The notes beneath the pieces are model-generated. The model was given only the letters and a program-made list of their open reading frames with translations. It had not been told where the DNA came from and ran no database searches. Shown in pieces: positions 1-8,288 of a stretch of DNA of 64,000 nucleotides (the stretch's first letter is position 1; the number at the start of each line of letters is the position of its first letter). The stretch spans positions 1 to 64,000 of the forward strand of contig JAUNLG010000003.1 in NCBI GenBank assembly GCA_030532385.1, given 5' to 3'. Source of the DNA: Anaerococcus sp. (GTDB lineage Bacteria > Bacillota > Clostridia > Tissierellales > Peptoniphilaceae). Both the position numbers and the translations under genes were made by a program.

Positions 1-58
1 TCATCTTTATCGAAGACAAAATGCTTATAAAACTGCTTAAAATGCAGGATTTCTATAT

Positions 59-1429
59 TTACATCTTTTGTATCAACGCTATAGTCTCCACATGTCTTGA
101 CCTTGGGAATTGGTCAAATATTTCAAATTCTTTTATTTTAAATCCTGCTTGTAAAAAGTCTTTAAAGTTATCCACTTGGCTTTTTGGATTGCAGGAAATA
201 TAGATGAATTTATTTGTTTTAATCTTAAGAATTTTTTCTAGAGAAAGAGGACTTATACCAGCCCTTGGAGGATCTAGGACTACAAGGTCAAATTTATCCC
301 CTACTTTCTCTATTTCTTTTAAGACATCCCCACATAAGAAGTCTATATTTGAAATATCATTTAATTTCGCATTTTCAAAAGCCTTATCAACAGCTTCTTC
401 TACAATTTCTATCCCCGTTGCCGATTTAGCTTTACTTGCCATAACCTGGGTTATTGTACCTGTTCCAGAATAAAGGTCTAAGACATCCATAGACTCATCT
501 ACTCCAGCAAGGTCAAAGGCTTTTTGGTAGAGTTTTTCTGCGCTAAATATATTGGGCTGAAAAAATGAGAAAGGAGAAATATTAAAACTTAGTCCTAACA
601 TCTCTTCACTAATATATTTTTTACCATACAAGTGATCAAGTTTTTCAACCTTAACTGCATCAGCAACTGAGTCATTAACAACGTGAAAGACCGATACGAT
701 ATTCCCCTCAGTTTTAATTTGAAGAAGAAAAGATAGGAAAAGATTTTTTCTTATTTTATCAAAGGAATCATCACTTGTCGTCACAAGGATTACCATTATC
801 TCGCCAGTCCTATGGGCCTTTCTTACTATTAAATGTCTAAGTAGACCCTCCTTGGTATTTTTATGGTAAAAACTAGTTTTCTTTTCTCTAAAATACATTT
901 CAACCTCTGATCTTATTGTATTAAAATCATTATCTACTATATTACATGCTTTAGGGGGCACGATCTCATAAAACCTATTTTGCCTATGAAGACCTAGGAT
1001 AAGCTCTCCACCCTTTACCCTATCGCCGAAAGTGTATTCCATTTTATTCCTATAAGCACTTTTCTTTGGAGCCTGATTGATCTTTATATCTCCCTTGTAG
1101 GCAATTTCTTTTTCCCTAAAAAGATCCTTAATCATCTCAACTTTAACCATCAATTCTGTCTCATAGGCCAATCTTTGGTAGGAGCATCCACCACAAATAT
1201 CAGGGTTCGCGCAAGTATAGGAATTATTTTCTAATGTAGAGTATTCCAATAAGTCTAAGTATTTTGCCTTGATCTTATCCTTTGATTTTTTTTGACTTTT
1301 CACCCTTACCCTTTGTCCTAGAATACCTCCCTTAAACTCCACAAGCCTTCCCTTTTCATCATGGCCTTGTGAAATATTGGGATACTTCATTTTTTCAATA
1401 TTAATATCTTTAATCTGTTTTTTTCTCAT
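59..1429 (-). CDS. rlmD: 23S rRNA (uracil-C5)-methyltransferase, RlmD/TrmA family
   Basis: SAM-dependent RNA m5U methyltransferase acting on 23S rRNA. Visible are the Fe-S cysteine cluster near residue 75 (CANPDICGGC), a C-terminal Rossmann fold with DLYSGTGT, the DPPRAG motif, and the catalytic cysteine in SCNPKS about 45 residues from the end. A GTG six bases upstream could extend it by two residues, but GGAG lies five bases before the ATG chosen here, so the ATG is preferred. The start overlaps the end of the upstream helicase gene by 20 bases, so the two are co-transcribed. RlmD, RlmCD and TrmA are hard to separate by sequence alone; the N-terminal TRAM domain is short or degenerate. The family is certain, the exact uridine target is not. 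Confidence 0.9.
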   Translation of the reverse strand: MRKKQIKDINIEKMKYPNISQGHDEKGRLVEFKGGILGQRVRVKSQKKSKDKIKAKYLDLLEYSTLENNSYTCANPDICGGCSYQRLAYETELMVKVEMIKDLFREKEIAYKGDIKINQAPKKSAYRNKMEYTFGDRVKGGELILGLHRQNRFYEIVPPKACNIVDNDFNTIRSEVEMYFREKKTSFYHKNTKEGLLRHLIVRKAHRTGEIMVILVTTSDDSFDKIRKNLFLSFLLQIKTEGNIVSVFHVVNDSVADAVKVEKLDHLYGKKYISEEMLGLSFNISPFSFFQPNIFSAEKLYQKAFDLAGVDESMDVLDLYSGTGTITQVMASKAKSATGIEIVEEAVDKAFENAKLNDISNIDFLCGDVLKEIEKVGDKFDLVVLDPPRAGISPLSLEKILKIKTNKFIYISCNPKSQVDNFKDFLQAGFKIKEFEIFDQFPRSRHVETIALIQKM

Positions 1430-3752
1430 TTTCACTCCAAAATTTACTTATAATTTCTGTGGCTGGTTGGTCTTTTTCTAAATAATGGATATTTCCTATC
1501 GTCCTAGGAAAGAGCCTAATATACTTATCCCACCTATACCTATCATCGATAAGATAAATTATACCCCTATCTGATTCACTTCTAATAACCCTACCTATCG
1601 CTTGAAAAACCTTATTAATACCAGGATAGGTATAAGAATAATCAAATCCATTTAAGCCCTCCTGGTCAAAATGTTTTTTGATCAAATCCCTATCAAAAGA
1701 TAGGCCTGGCATTCCTACCGATATTATCATAGCCCCAATTAGCCTATCTCCTATGAGGTCAACTCCTTCTGAAAATATACCACCTAGAACAACAAATCCA
1801 ATATTAGCCTTAGATTTAGAAAATTTATCTAGAAATTTCTTCCTTTGTTTTTGACTCATATTGGCATCTTGAATTATTATTTCTCTTTTATATCTTTTCT
1901 TATAAAAATCTGCTACATCATTTAGGTATTTAAATGATGGGAAAAATATGAAATAATTCCCTTTCTTTGCTGATACAAAATCTTCTATCTCTTGGACAAT
2001 TTTTTCCCTATTAAATTTTCTATCCTGATACCTCGTACTAATGGATTTTTGAATCACCAGTTGCTTATTTGGATCAAATGGTGAATTAAGCCTTAACTTA
2101 AGACTATCTTTTGCTCCAAGTAGGTTAATAAAAAACCTCAGCGGTGAAAGGGTTGCTGAGAAAAATATTGAACTTCTAGCAAGATTATATTTGTTTTTTA
2201 AAACACTAGACGGATCAACACATTTTATCTCAAATATTTTTATATCCTCAATATCCTTATAAGTTATTACATTATAAAAACCCCCTGTAAAATTTTCTGA
2301 AATCCTAAGATAGCGATTTATATCAAAGTATATTTTAAGAATCTCATCATAGGCCTTATGGTCTTTTTCTATAATGAGAAATTTTTCAAGAGATGATTGC
2401 AAATTAAGTAATTTTTCATCAATAGTATCTAGGTGGCTACTTGTATAATAAACTAATTTTTGCCCATATTTTTTATAAGCCTCACTAAAATAATCTATGA
2501 CATGATCAATATTCTTTATGATTATTTTATGTTTTTTTATATCAAAATAATCTTTCAGTAAGATAAAATCTATATCCTTCAGGCTAGCAGAATACATATC
2601 TCTTGACCTATCTAAAAGGTTGTGGGCTTCATCTATCAGAAAAATAAATTCACTTAGATTATCTTCAAAAAATCTTCTTAAATAAACATTGGGGTCAAAT
2701 ACATAATTATAATCACAGATTATAAAATCTGAATAGGTGGATAGGTCAAGTTGGAGTTCGAAAGGACATAGCCTATATTTTTCTGCATATGATCTTATAA
2801 GATCAAATCCTAGTATGTCCTCATTAGCTAAAATTTCCACTAGACCACTATTTACCCTATCATAGTGCCCCTTAGCAAAAGGACAATCTTTAGGATTGCA
2901 CTTAACCTCATCATTTAAACATATCCTCTCTTTTGAGCTTAATTGTATAGCTCTGATATAAAGCCCTTTTTTTACAAGTAATTTTATAGCTTTTAAGGCT
3001 TCTTTTCCTGTTGTAGTTTTTGACGTTAGGTAAAATACCTTATCAGATAAATTTTCACCAAAAGATTTTATAGCTGGAAATATTGAAGATATGGTCTTGC
3101 CAATTCCTGTCGGAGCATCTATAAATAATTTTTTTTCATCTAATATAGCCCTATATATACCAACGGCCATTTTTCTTTGACCCTTTCTATAGTTTTCAAA
3201 GGGGAAAGCAAGGGCATTAGCGGTCTCATTTCTCATACTAATATTGGTAGAAATAATTTTTGAAAAATTTAGATAATCCCCTAACAAACTCATATAAAAA
3301 TCATTAAGGTCATCTTTCGAGAAATCTTTTTTAAAAACCTTATTCCTATAATCTTCTGTTGATACATAGGTTAAACTAATAGATATGGATTCTAAGTTCT
3401 TATCCGCGATCAGAAAATATCCATAGCATTTTGCTTGGGCCCAATGAAGCTTATTTTCTCCATCTATCTGACTTAAGGGTCTGGTTGTTGATTTGATTTC
3501 ATCAACCATGTAGGAGCCATTCTTATACAAAATACCATCAGCTCTTCCCTCCACTTCAAAATCAACTCCGCCAAGGGAAGTTTTGTTTTTAAGGCTTACT
3601 TCCTTCTTAAAATTTTTCCCATAGGATTCTTGTATCTTTTGGTGGGCCCTTATCCCCTTTATCATCCTATTATTATCCCTAAATGAATTATCTATATCAC
3701 CTGACCTCATAAGAAATTCTATTAAATTTCTTACTGAAATTTTAACTATCAT
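1410..3752 (-). CDS. DinG/XPD-like Fe-S DNA helicase with N-terminal nuclease-like domain
   Basis: Superfamily 2 ATP-dependent DNA helicase of the Rad3/XPD/DinG group, 780 aa. An N-terminal PD-(D/E)XK-like region contains GRADGI (about 70-74) and DEIKS (about 84-88). The Walker A is APTGIGKT (213-220), and four cysteines at about 278, 285, 290 and 329 fit the Fe-S domain of the family. The Walker B/DEAH box is DEAH (374-377), and motif VI is QAIGRVIRS near the C-terminus. Members with the nuclease-like front end are described as probable DNA repair helicases; the biological substrate is unknown. It is the first gene of a two-gene unit with rlmD and has its own promoter at 3769-3797. AGGTGAT precedes the ATG. 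Confidence 0.88.
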   Translation of the reverse strand: MIVKISVRNLIEFLMRSGDIDNSFRDNNRMIKGIRAHQKIQESYGKNFKKEVSLKNKTSLGGVDFEVEGRADGILYKNGSYMVDEIKSTTRPLSQIDGENKLHWAQAKCYGYFLIADKNLESISISLTYVSTEDYRNKVFKKDFSKDDLNDFYMSLLGDYLNFSKIISTNISMRNETANALAFPFENYRKGQRKMAVGIYRAILDEKKLFIDAPTGIGKTISSIFPAIKSFGENLSDKVFYLTSKTTTGKEALKAIKLLVKKGLYIRAIQLSSKERICLNDEVKCNPKDCPFAKGHYDRVNSGLVEILANEDILGFDLIRSYAEKYRLCPFELQLDLSTYSDFIICDYNYVFDPNVYLRRFFEDNLSEFIFLIDEAHNLLDRSRDMYSASLKDIDFILLKDYFDIKKHKIIIKNIDHVIDYFSEAYKKYGQKLVYYTSSHLDTIDEKLLNLQSSLEKFLIIEKDHKAYDEILKIYFDINRYLRISENFTGGFYNVITYKDIEDIKIFEIKCVDPSSVLKNKYNLARSSIFFSATLSPLRFFINLLGAKDSLKLRLNSPFDPNKQLVIQKSISTRYQDRKFNREKIVQEIEDFVSAKKGNYFIFFPSFKYLNDVADFYKKRYKREIIIQDANMSQKQRKKFLDKFSKSKANIGFVVLGGIFSEGVDLIGDRLIGAMIISVGMPGLSFDRDLIKKHFDQEGLNGFDYSYTYPGINKVFQAIGRVIRSESDRGIIYLIDDRYRWDKYIRLFPRTIGNIHYLEKDQPATEIISKFWSENEKKTD

Positions 3753-3768
3753 AATATCACCTTTATAG

Positions 3769-3797
3769 ATTATAACACAGACACAGTCACATGCGAA
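3769..3797 (-). promoter_or_regulatory. Sigma-A promoter of the helicase-rlmD unit
   Basis: On the minus strand a TTCGCA -35 (3792-3797) and a perfect TATAAT -10 (3769-3774) are separated by 17 bases. The -10 is preceded by TGT, giving an extended -10. The helicase ATG follows about 16 bases after the -10, so the leader is very short. Confidence 0.6.
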
Positions 3798-3886
3798 AAT
3801 AAGATGAATATGTTTATATGTTTACAAAACTTTGTCTTTATTTTAATAATTACCGGGGTTGATTAAGGTAGTTAAGTATAAAAGGG

Positions 3887-3892
3887 TATAAT
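3887..3892 (+). promoter_or_regulatory. Probable -10 box of the nitroreductase gene
   Basis: A perfect TATAAT sits about 110 bases before the nitroreductase start. No good -35 is seen at 17 bases (TTGATT lies 22 bases upstream), so the promoter is only partly supported. Confidence 0.4.
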
Positions 3893-4000
3893 TATTTTAT
3901 CAGGATGAATTTAATTTTGAAGATATCCATCCTACATAAGATAGTAAGTTGGTTAGCTATAAGTCTTAAAGATATTAGCAAATTTAAAAAAGGAGTTGTA

Positions 4001-4744
4001 ATGGAAAAAATAATAAACCACGCCCTAAACCACAGGACAATAAGAGAGTTTACAGACCAAAAGATAGATGAAGATTTAGTAATAAAACTGTTAGAGGTTG
4101 CCAACCATTCTGCAAGTTCAAATGGACTTCAACTTTCTTCAATAATTAGGATAAAGGATCAAGCTATTAAGGATAAATTAGCTAGCATTGGAGGTCAAGA
4201 ATATGTCAAAAGAGCTCCAGAAATATGGATATTTATAGTAGACCTATATAGAAATTACTCAATAGCAAAAGAAAATAGCTGCGAAAATAATACCATGATT
4301 AACTTCGATAAATTTATCCAAGGATTTACTGATGCGATTATCCAAAGTCAAAACGTAGTTAGCGCTGCTGAATCCCTAGGACTTGGTACTAATTATTATG
4401 GAAATATCCATAATGATACAGAAAAAATAATTAATTTACTAAAGCTTCCAAAACTGACCTATCCAGCTGTGGGACTTGGCTTTGGCTATCCTAACCAAAA
4501 GCCTCAATTAAAACCTAGAATTCCAATAAATCTCAGGGTTTTTGATGATTCCTATCACATTTTTGATGACTACAGTAAAGAATTTGAAGATTATGATAGG
4601 GAAATGACCACCTATTATGACCTAAGAGATGCCAATAAAAGAAGTGATACCTTCTCTCTACAAATTCCAAAAAAACAAGGTACTAATATTTCTAATAGAG
4701 ATAAGATGTTTGAAACTCTAAAAAACCAAGGTTTTATCCTATAA
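4001..4744 (+). CDS. NfsA/Frp-type flavin nitroreductase (NADPH-dependent oxidoreductase)
   Basis: FMN-dependent oxidoreductase of the nitroreductase superfamily, 247 aa. The N-terminus NHRTIREFTDQKID followed by a helix with ANHSASSNGLQ is the FMN-phosphate-binding pattern of NfsA/FrxA-like enzymes; the C-terminal half has the GLGFGYPNQKPQLKPR stretch typical of that subgroup. The reading frame stays open for 32 codons further upstream, but AAGGAG lies seven bases before the ATG at 4001 and family homology begins there, so this start is chosen. Physiological substrates (quinones, flavins, nitro compounds) cannot be told from sequence. It is followed closely by the riboswitch-controlled folT, which has its own promoter, so the two are probably separate units. 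Confidence 0.88.
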   Translation: MEKIINHALNHRTIREFTDQKIDEDLVIKLLEVANHSASSNGLQLSSIIRIKDQAIKDKLASIGGQEYVKRAPEIWIFIVDLYRNYSIAKENSCENNTMINFDKFIQGFTDAIIQSQNVVSAAESLGLGTNYYGNIHNDTEKIINLLKLPKLTYPAVGLGFGYPNQKPQLKPRIPINLRVFDDSYHIFDDYSKEFEDYDREMTTYYDLRDANKRSDTFSLQIPKKQGTNISNRDKMFETLKNQGFIL

Positions 4745-4753
4745 AAAGAATAG

Positions 4754-4784
4754 TTGAAGCCATAAATTTTATTTATGGTATAAT
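4754..4784 (+). promoter_or_regulatory. folT promoter (extended -10) with an internal inverted repeat
   Basis: TTGAAG (4754-4759), a 19-base spacer, then TATAAT (4779-4784) preceded by TGG, i.e. a strong extended -10. Transcription would begin at about 4790, exactly at the 5' strand of riboswitch helix P1. The spacer carries a perfect inverted repeat, CCATAAAT-TTT-ATTTATGG (4760-4778). Confidence 0.65.
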
Positions 4785-4788
4785 TGTT

Positions 4789-4889
4789 CTATCAGAGTAG
4801 GTAAAGAGCATCAAGTGTTAAGAAATGGGTTGTTGTTCTTAAACGAAGCTTATGCTATGATTCTTTGCCGCAACCGCTGCCTCTGATAG
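4789..4889 (+). promoter_or_regulatory. Tetrahydrofolate (THF) riboswitch
   Basis: A 101-base leader element closed by a perfect 9-bp P1 helix (CTATCAGAG at 4789-4797 with CTCTGATAG at 4881-4889). Inside are the conserved THF-riboswitch strings: AGAGTAGG at the start, CAAGTGTTAAG, GGGTTGTTG, ACGAAGC and the closing CCGCTGCCTCTG. The class senses THF and related reduced folates, and the downstream gene is the folate transporter folT, the expected partner. The folT ribosome binding site (AAGGGG, 4891-4896) starts one base after P1, and no terminator hairpin lies between. Control is therefore most likely translational, by sequestering or exposing that site. Confidence 0.9.
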
Positions 4890-4901
4890 AAAGGGGATAA
4901 A

Positions 4902-5411
4902 ATGAACAAAAATTTGACAGTAAACAATTTGGTAAAAGCAGCTATGCTAACAGCCCTAAGTATAATCTTATCTAGATTTTTAGGTATTCAGATATCTGAA
5001 ACTATCAAAATTTCTTTTGGTGGCCTTCCTTTAATGATAAGTGGTATCTTGTTTGGTCCACTTCTAGGAGGCCTATCTGGTCTTGCAAGCGACCTTATAG
5101 GTATAATGATCAATCTTCAAGGTGCCTACCATCCAGGATTTACTTTGGGAGCTATACTAACTGGACTTATGCCTGGCTTAATCTTTAAATTAGGCAAGGG
5201 AATTGATAGTAAATGGCTTATACTTCTAATTGTAATATTTCAATTTGGGATAAACCACGGCCTACTAACTCCCTTATGGCTTAACCAATTATATGGAACT
5301 CCTTATTCCATTCTTTTAGCAGGAAGAGCCATCAAGGTGATTCCAGATGCCATAGTCCATTATATATTGTTATATGTAATATATGATAAAGTATTGCCAA
5401 GAATAAAATGA
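4902..5411 (+). CDS. folT: Folate-specific ECF transporter S component FolT
   Basis: Membrane substrate-binding subunit of an energy-coupling-factor transporter, 169 aa with about five to six hydrophobic helices. Family marks are an early LTALSIILSRFLG helix, the FGGLPLMISGILFGPLLGG segment and the GAYHPGFTLGAILTGLMPG loop of the FolT group. Folate specificity is supported independently by the THF riboswitch immediately upstream. The energising EcfA/EcfA'/EcfT genes are not in this window, so it presumably shares a common ECF module. The start follows AAGGGG by five bases. The TGA stop lies in the last bases of a group II intron remnant, so the original C-terminus may have differed by a few residues. 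Confidence 0.9.
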   Translation: MNKNLTVNNLVKAAMLTALSIILSRFLGIQISETIKISFGGLPLMISGILFGPLLGGLSGLASDLIGIMINLQGAYHPGFTLGAILTGLMPGLIFKLGKGIDSKWLILLIVIFQFGINHGLLTPLWLNQLYGTPYSILLAGRAIKVIPDAIVHYILLYVIYDKVLPRIK

Positions 5412-5891
5412 GTAGAGGCTAACCTATAGCCCCTATCACACTTACCTAGGTTCCGTAATCATACGGCACCTAACACAATAATAACTTGCTTATGTAATAG
5501 TCTTAAGGATCTACTAGTCCTATTTTTACTAGTCTTTGTTTATTGCTATCACTAAGCAAGTTTTTGTTATTACGAATTAATACCTATTTTATAATACGAT
5601 GAAAACCATGCTAAGTCTTTTCTTATGATCATTTTCCGAATTTCATACTTAACCTTGTTATTAACTTTTTGCTATTAAGTTATATTTTGTTTTTCATACT
5701 TTTCAATCTAAGTGATTTATCCATCCTCTTATGACTTCGTTAAACTTTTTAAGTCTGTAATTTAAATATATAGATTGACCTCTGTTAGTTAAAAGTTTCA
5801 AGCTTTTACCATAAGTTTTTACTGACTTTTTATGTGGTCTTGCTTTCCAAGTTTGCTTTTTCTTTTTTTTACAATAGCAAATTACTAGATG
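5408..5891 (-). mobile_element. Degenerate 3' end of a group II intron (RT/maturase fragment plus domains V-VI)
   Basis: Read on the minus strand, 5891-5703 is an open frame without a start codon that matches the maturase/X-domain end of group II intron reverse transcriptases: KARPHKKSV, then LNYRLKKFNEVIRGWIN. Further on, in another frame (about 5547-5474), comes NKQRLVKIGLVDP and DYY, the usual C-terminal end of these proteins, interrupted by stops. Next is a collapsed domain-V-like hairpin (GCCGTA/TACGG core, 5447-5472), then a domain-VI-like hairpin (GGGGCT/AGCCTC, 5412-5433), ending CTACTCAT with the expected terminal AY at 5409-5408. The 5' intron half and most of the reverse transcriptase are gone, so it is inactive. 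Confidence 0.75.
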
Positions 5892-6180
5892 TTATTTTTA
5901 TCTTTCCAACGTTTACTTATAAGCACAACTTATTTTTGATATATTTTTTATTGAATTATTGCTTTAGTTGCCGCCGGAGGCTTACTACAAATATTAGTCA
6001 TGCATCTGCTTATCTTGCAAAATCTTAGTTTTATAAATATAAAAACTATATTAAATATTAACATAGAAAACTTTATTCTCACAAGTTTTTGATTATTACT
6101 GGTGGTTTTTTTGAAAAAAAACCTTAAAAAACTTTAAATTTGTTAGCTTTTCCGGTAAAGCAATAGTACAGGCTTAAAAT
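5892..6180. other. A+T-rich non-coding stretch, content unknown
   Basis: About 290 bases with no credible gene on either strand. An AT-rich stem-loop (about 6027-6050) and a G2T7/A7C2 inverted repeat (6104-6123) are present. The short plus-strand frame ending at 6028 has no ribosome binding site and no recognisable motif. It may be more intron debris or the leader of the downstream transporter gene; no clear -35/-10 pair for that gene was found. Confidence 0.4.
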
Positions 6181-6202
6181 ATAAAAATAAAAAGGAGGTT
6201 TT

Positions 6203-7615
6203 ATGTCTTTTTTAGACAACATAATAGATATTGCTGACTTTATGTGGTCAAATATCATTGGCTATGTTTTACTGGGAGTAGGATTATACTACACAATAAG
6301 ATTAGGTTTTCCTCAGATAAAATATGCCGGAGAAATAAGAAAAGCATTGAAGAAAAATTTGAAAAGTGAAGATAATGTATCAGGTTTTGGAGCCTTAGCA
6401 GCAGCTGTTGGAGGCCAAGTTGGTACAGGATCTCTAGTTGGAGTAGCATCTGCCTTGGTAGCAGGTGGACCAGGGGCTATATTTTGGATGTGGATGACCT
6501 CTATCCTAGGTATGGTAATTACCTTTGCAGAAACAGTCCTAGGTCAAGTATATAGGGTTAAGCTTTCAGATGGAACCTATAGAGGTGGTCCTGCTTATTA
6601 CATAAAAAATGGTTTGGGCAAAAAGATTCTGTCTCTTATTACCGCATTTTTGTACATATTGGGAGTAGGACTTTGCATAGCCTTTATGCAAACTAATTCC
6701 ATTGCTTTTGGTTTTAAAGGAGTAATAGACTTTAACCCTATAATAGTTGGAGTTGTTGTAACAATACTTGCAGGAATAATAACTATAGGTGGAGTAAAGA
6801 GACTCACCAAGGTTACAAGCCGCCTGGTACCTCTTATGGCAGCCTTGTATGTACTTATAGTACTTTTAATTATAGTAACTAATATTACAAAGCTACCATC
6901 AGTAATAGCTATGATCTTTAAATCAGCATTTTCAGCCAAAGCTGCAGCTGGTGGAGTTATAGGAGCAAGTGTTATGGAAGCCTTTAGAAATGGCGTGGCA
7001 AGAGGACTTTTCTCTAATGATGCTGGAAATGGTATAGCAGGCATTATGCACTCATCTGCCGATGTAGACCATCCAGCCGAACAAGGATTTTTGGGAATGT
7101 TTGGAACTTTTTTCACTACCATAATTATCTGTTCTTTAACAGCTTTTGCTATTTTACTAACAGGTGTTTTGGGAAATGGTTCAGATGGTATAAACTTAGT
7201 TCAAGATGCTTTCTCAGCCCAAATAGGACTTGCAGGAAGATGGGTTGTAGCACTAGCTATGGCATTTTTTGGTTTTACAACCTTGATAGCAGATCTTTTC
7301 TATGGTGAAGCCAATATAATTTTTATCTTTAAGGAAAAACACAAAATCCCACTTATAATCTATAGGATCATAGCTGGTGTAATGTTTATAGTTTCAACTA
7401 AGCTAAGCCTTGATACAGTATGGGGACTTATAGATGTATTTGTAGGAATTTTAGTCTTTATCAACGTAGTAAGCCTTATCTTCCTATTTAAGTCAGTTAA
7501 AACAGTCATAAATGACTTTAACGATCAAAGAAAAGCAGGTAAAAATCCAGTCTGGAACAGAAAAGAAAACGAACTTTACGTAGATCAGGGAGAATACAAA
7601 AACTTTGAAGTATAA
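6203..7615 (+). CDS. Alanine/glycine:cation symporter (AGCS) family protein
   Basis: Secondary transporter of the AGCS family (AlsT/YrbD/DagA type) that moves small neutral amino acids such as alanine or glycine with Na+ or H+; 470 aa, about ten to eleven membrane helices. The signature region is clear: GGQVGTGSLVGVASAL, then GGPGAIFWMWM and FAETVLGQVYR, with GGPAYYIKNGLG after it and the RGLFSNDAGNG loop later. The start follows AAGGAGG by four bases. It is monocistronic between two gene-poor stretches. Substrate and coupling ion cannot be decided from sequence. Confidence 0.92.
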   Translation: MSFLDNIIDIADFMWSNIIGYVLLGVGLYYTIRLGFPQIKYAGEIRKALKKNLKSEDNVSGFGALAAAVGGQVGTGSLVGVASALVAGGPGAIFWMWMTSILGMVITFAETVLGQVYRVKLSDGTYRGGPAYYIKNGLGKKILSLITAFLYILGVGLCIAFMQTNSIAFGFKGVIDFNPIIVGVVVTILAGIITIGGVKRLTKVTSRLVPLMAALYVLIVLLIIVTNITKLPSVIAMIFKSAFSAKAAAGGVIGASVMEAFRNGVARGLFSNDAGNGIAGIMHSSADVDHPAEQGFLGMFGTFFTTIIICSLTAFAILLTGVLGNGSDGINLVQDAFSAQIGLAGRWVVALAMAFFGFTTLIADLFYGEANIIFIFKEKHKIPLIIYRIIAGVMFIVSTKLSLDTVWGLIDVFVGILVFINVVSLIFLFKSVKTVINDFNDQRKAGKNPVWNRKENELYVDQGEYKNFEV

Positions 7616-7636
7616 ATAAAATTAAACAATTTTATT
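7615..7636 (+). terminator. Weak A/T-only hairpin after the symporter
   Basis: AATAAAATT-AAAC-AATTTTATT begins within the stop codon. The stem contains no G-C pair and has only a weak T-rich tail, so it is at best a poor terminator or mRNA-end stabiliser. Confidence 0.3.
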
Positions 7637-7834
7637 CTTAATCGTGTTGGCAGAAGTAAATTTATCTTTTGCTGATACGATTTTTTATAACCGACCATTT
7701 TAGCATCGCTAATAGTTTCTAATTATGCAAGACAATTATCTTATAAAAATTATTATATGAGCAAATGTGAGCTCTAGAAATTCTTTAATCTTCTATTGTG
7801 TTGGCATTACTAGATCAATCCACTTGTTAGTTCA

Positions 7835-8211
7835 TTAAAGATTATTACTACTGATCCTTATAGATAGCTTTGCTATTTCTAATTTTTTTCCTCCTGATAG
7901 ACTTTCATTTGTTAAAATAATATTAGCTTTACTTTGGTGTAGGTAGTTTAAGTCCATCCTAGCTACTTTTAAAAATATTCCATCTCTTCTACTTACTTTC
8001 TGCATTTCAACTATTAATATTGCATTACTTGGGATTTGGGGGTGTTGGTGTCTATTGGATTTTTGATAACTTACGTTAGCTTATCCATTTGTAAGCACCT
8101 AATATATCCATGTTCAAAAACTTCAATTTCGCTAACTTTCATCTTTCCAAATGTCGCCATATGAAACTAGAAACCGCTATGAGATTTGTGGATACCTACA
8201 CTTTTAGCAAA
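7835..8211 (-). pseudogene. Unrecognised decayed coding remnant
   Basis: On the minus strand the gap between the symporter and the TPM gene keeps protein-like text broken by stops and a frame change. One frame from about 8211 reads FAKSVGIHKSHSGF, a stop, then MATFGKMKVSEIEVFEHGYI and ends at a TAA. A second frame runs on from there to a TAA at 7835-7837 and includes AILIVEMQKVSRRDGIFLKV. Composition is unlike random AT-rich DNA, but no family is recognised and no intact start with ribosome binding site exists. The rest of the gap (7637-7834) has no supportable feature. Confidence 0.4.
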
Positions 8212-8246
8212 TTTCACAATAACTTTAAAATAATTCCTAGCATAGA

Positions 8247-8286
8247 AAAAAGGTTCACGCACTGAAAAAATTGCATGAACCTTTTT
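8247..8286 (-). terminator. Intrinsic terminator after the TPM-domain gene
   Basis: AAAAAGGTTCA (8247-8257) pairs with TGAACCTTTTT (8276-8286), and an inner GCA/TGC extends the stem. On the minus strand the stem ends in a T-run directly after the stop codon. The symmetric A/T flanks would also stop plus-strand transcription. Confidence 0.8.
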
Positions 8287-8288
8287 GT

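Noticed and set aside
5834..6028. A 64-codon plus-strand frame in the gap before the symporter
   Set aside because: No ribosome binding site; most of it lies opposite the group II intron maturase fragment, which explains it better.
5412..6202. A glycine riboswitch, T-box or large structured RNA before the symporter
   Set aside because: None of the conserved strings was found; the visible hairpins at 5412-5472 fit intron domains V and VI.
6598..7122. A long minus-strand reading frame (174 codons) opposite the AGCS symporter gene
   Set aside because: It mirrors the codons of a clear membrane transporter, has no ribosome binding site and no family motif.
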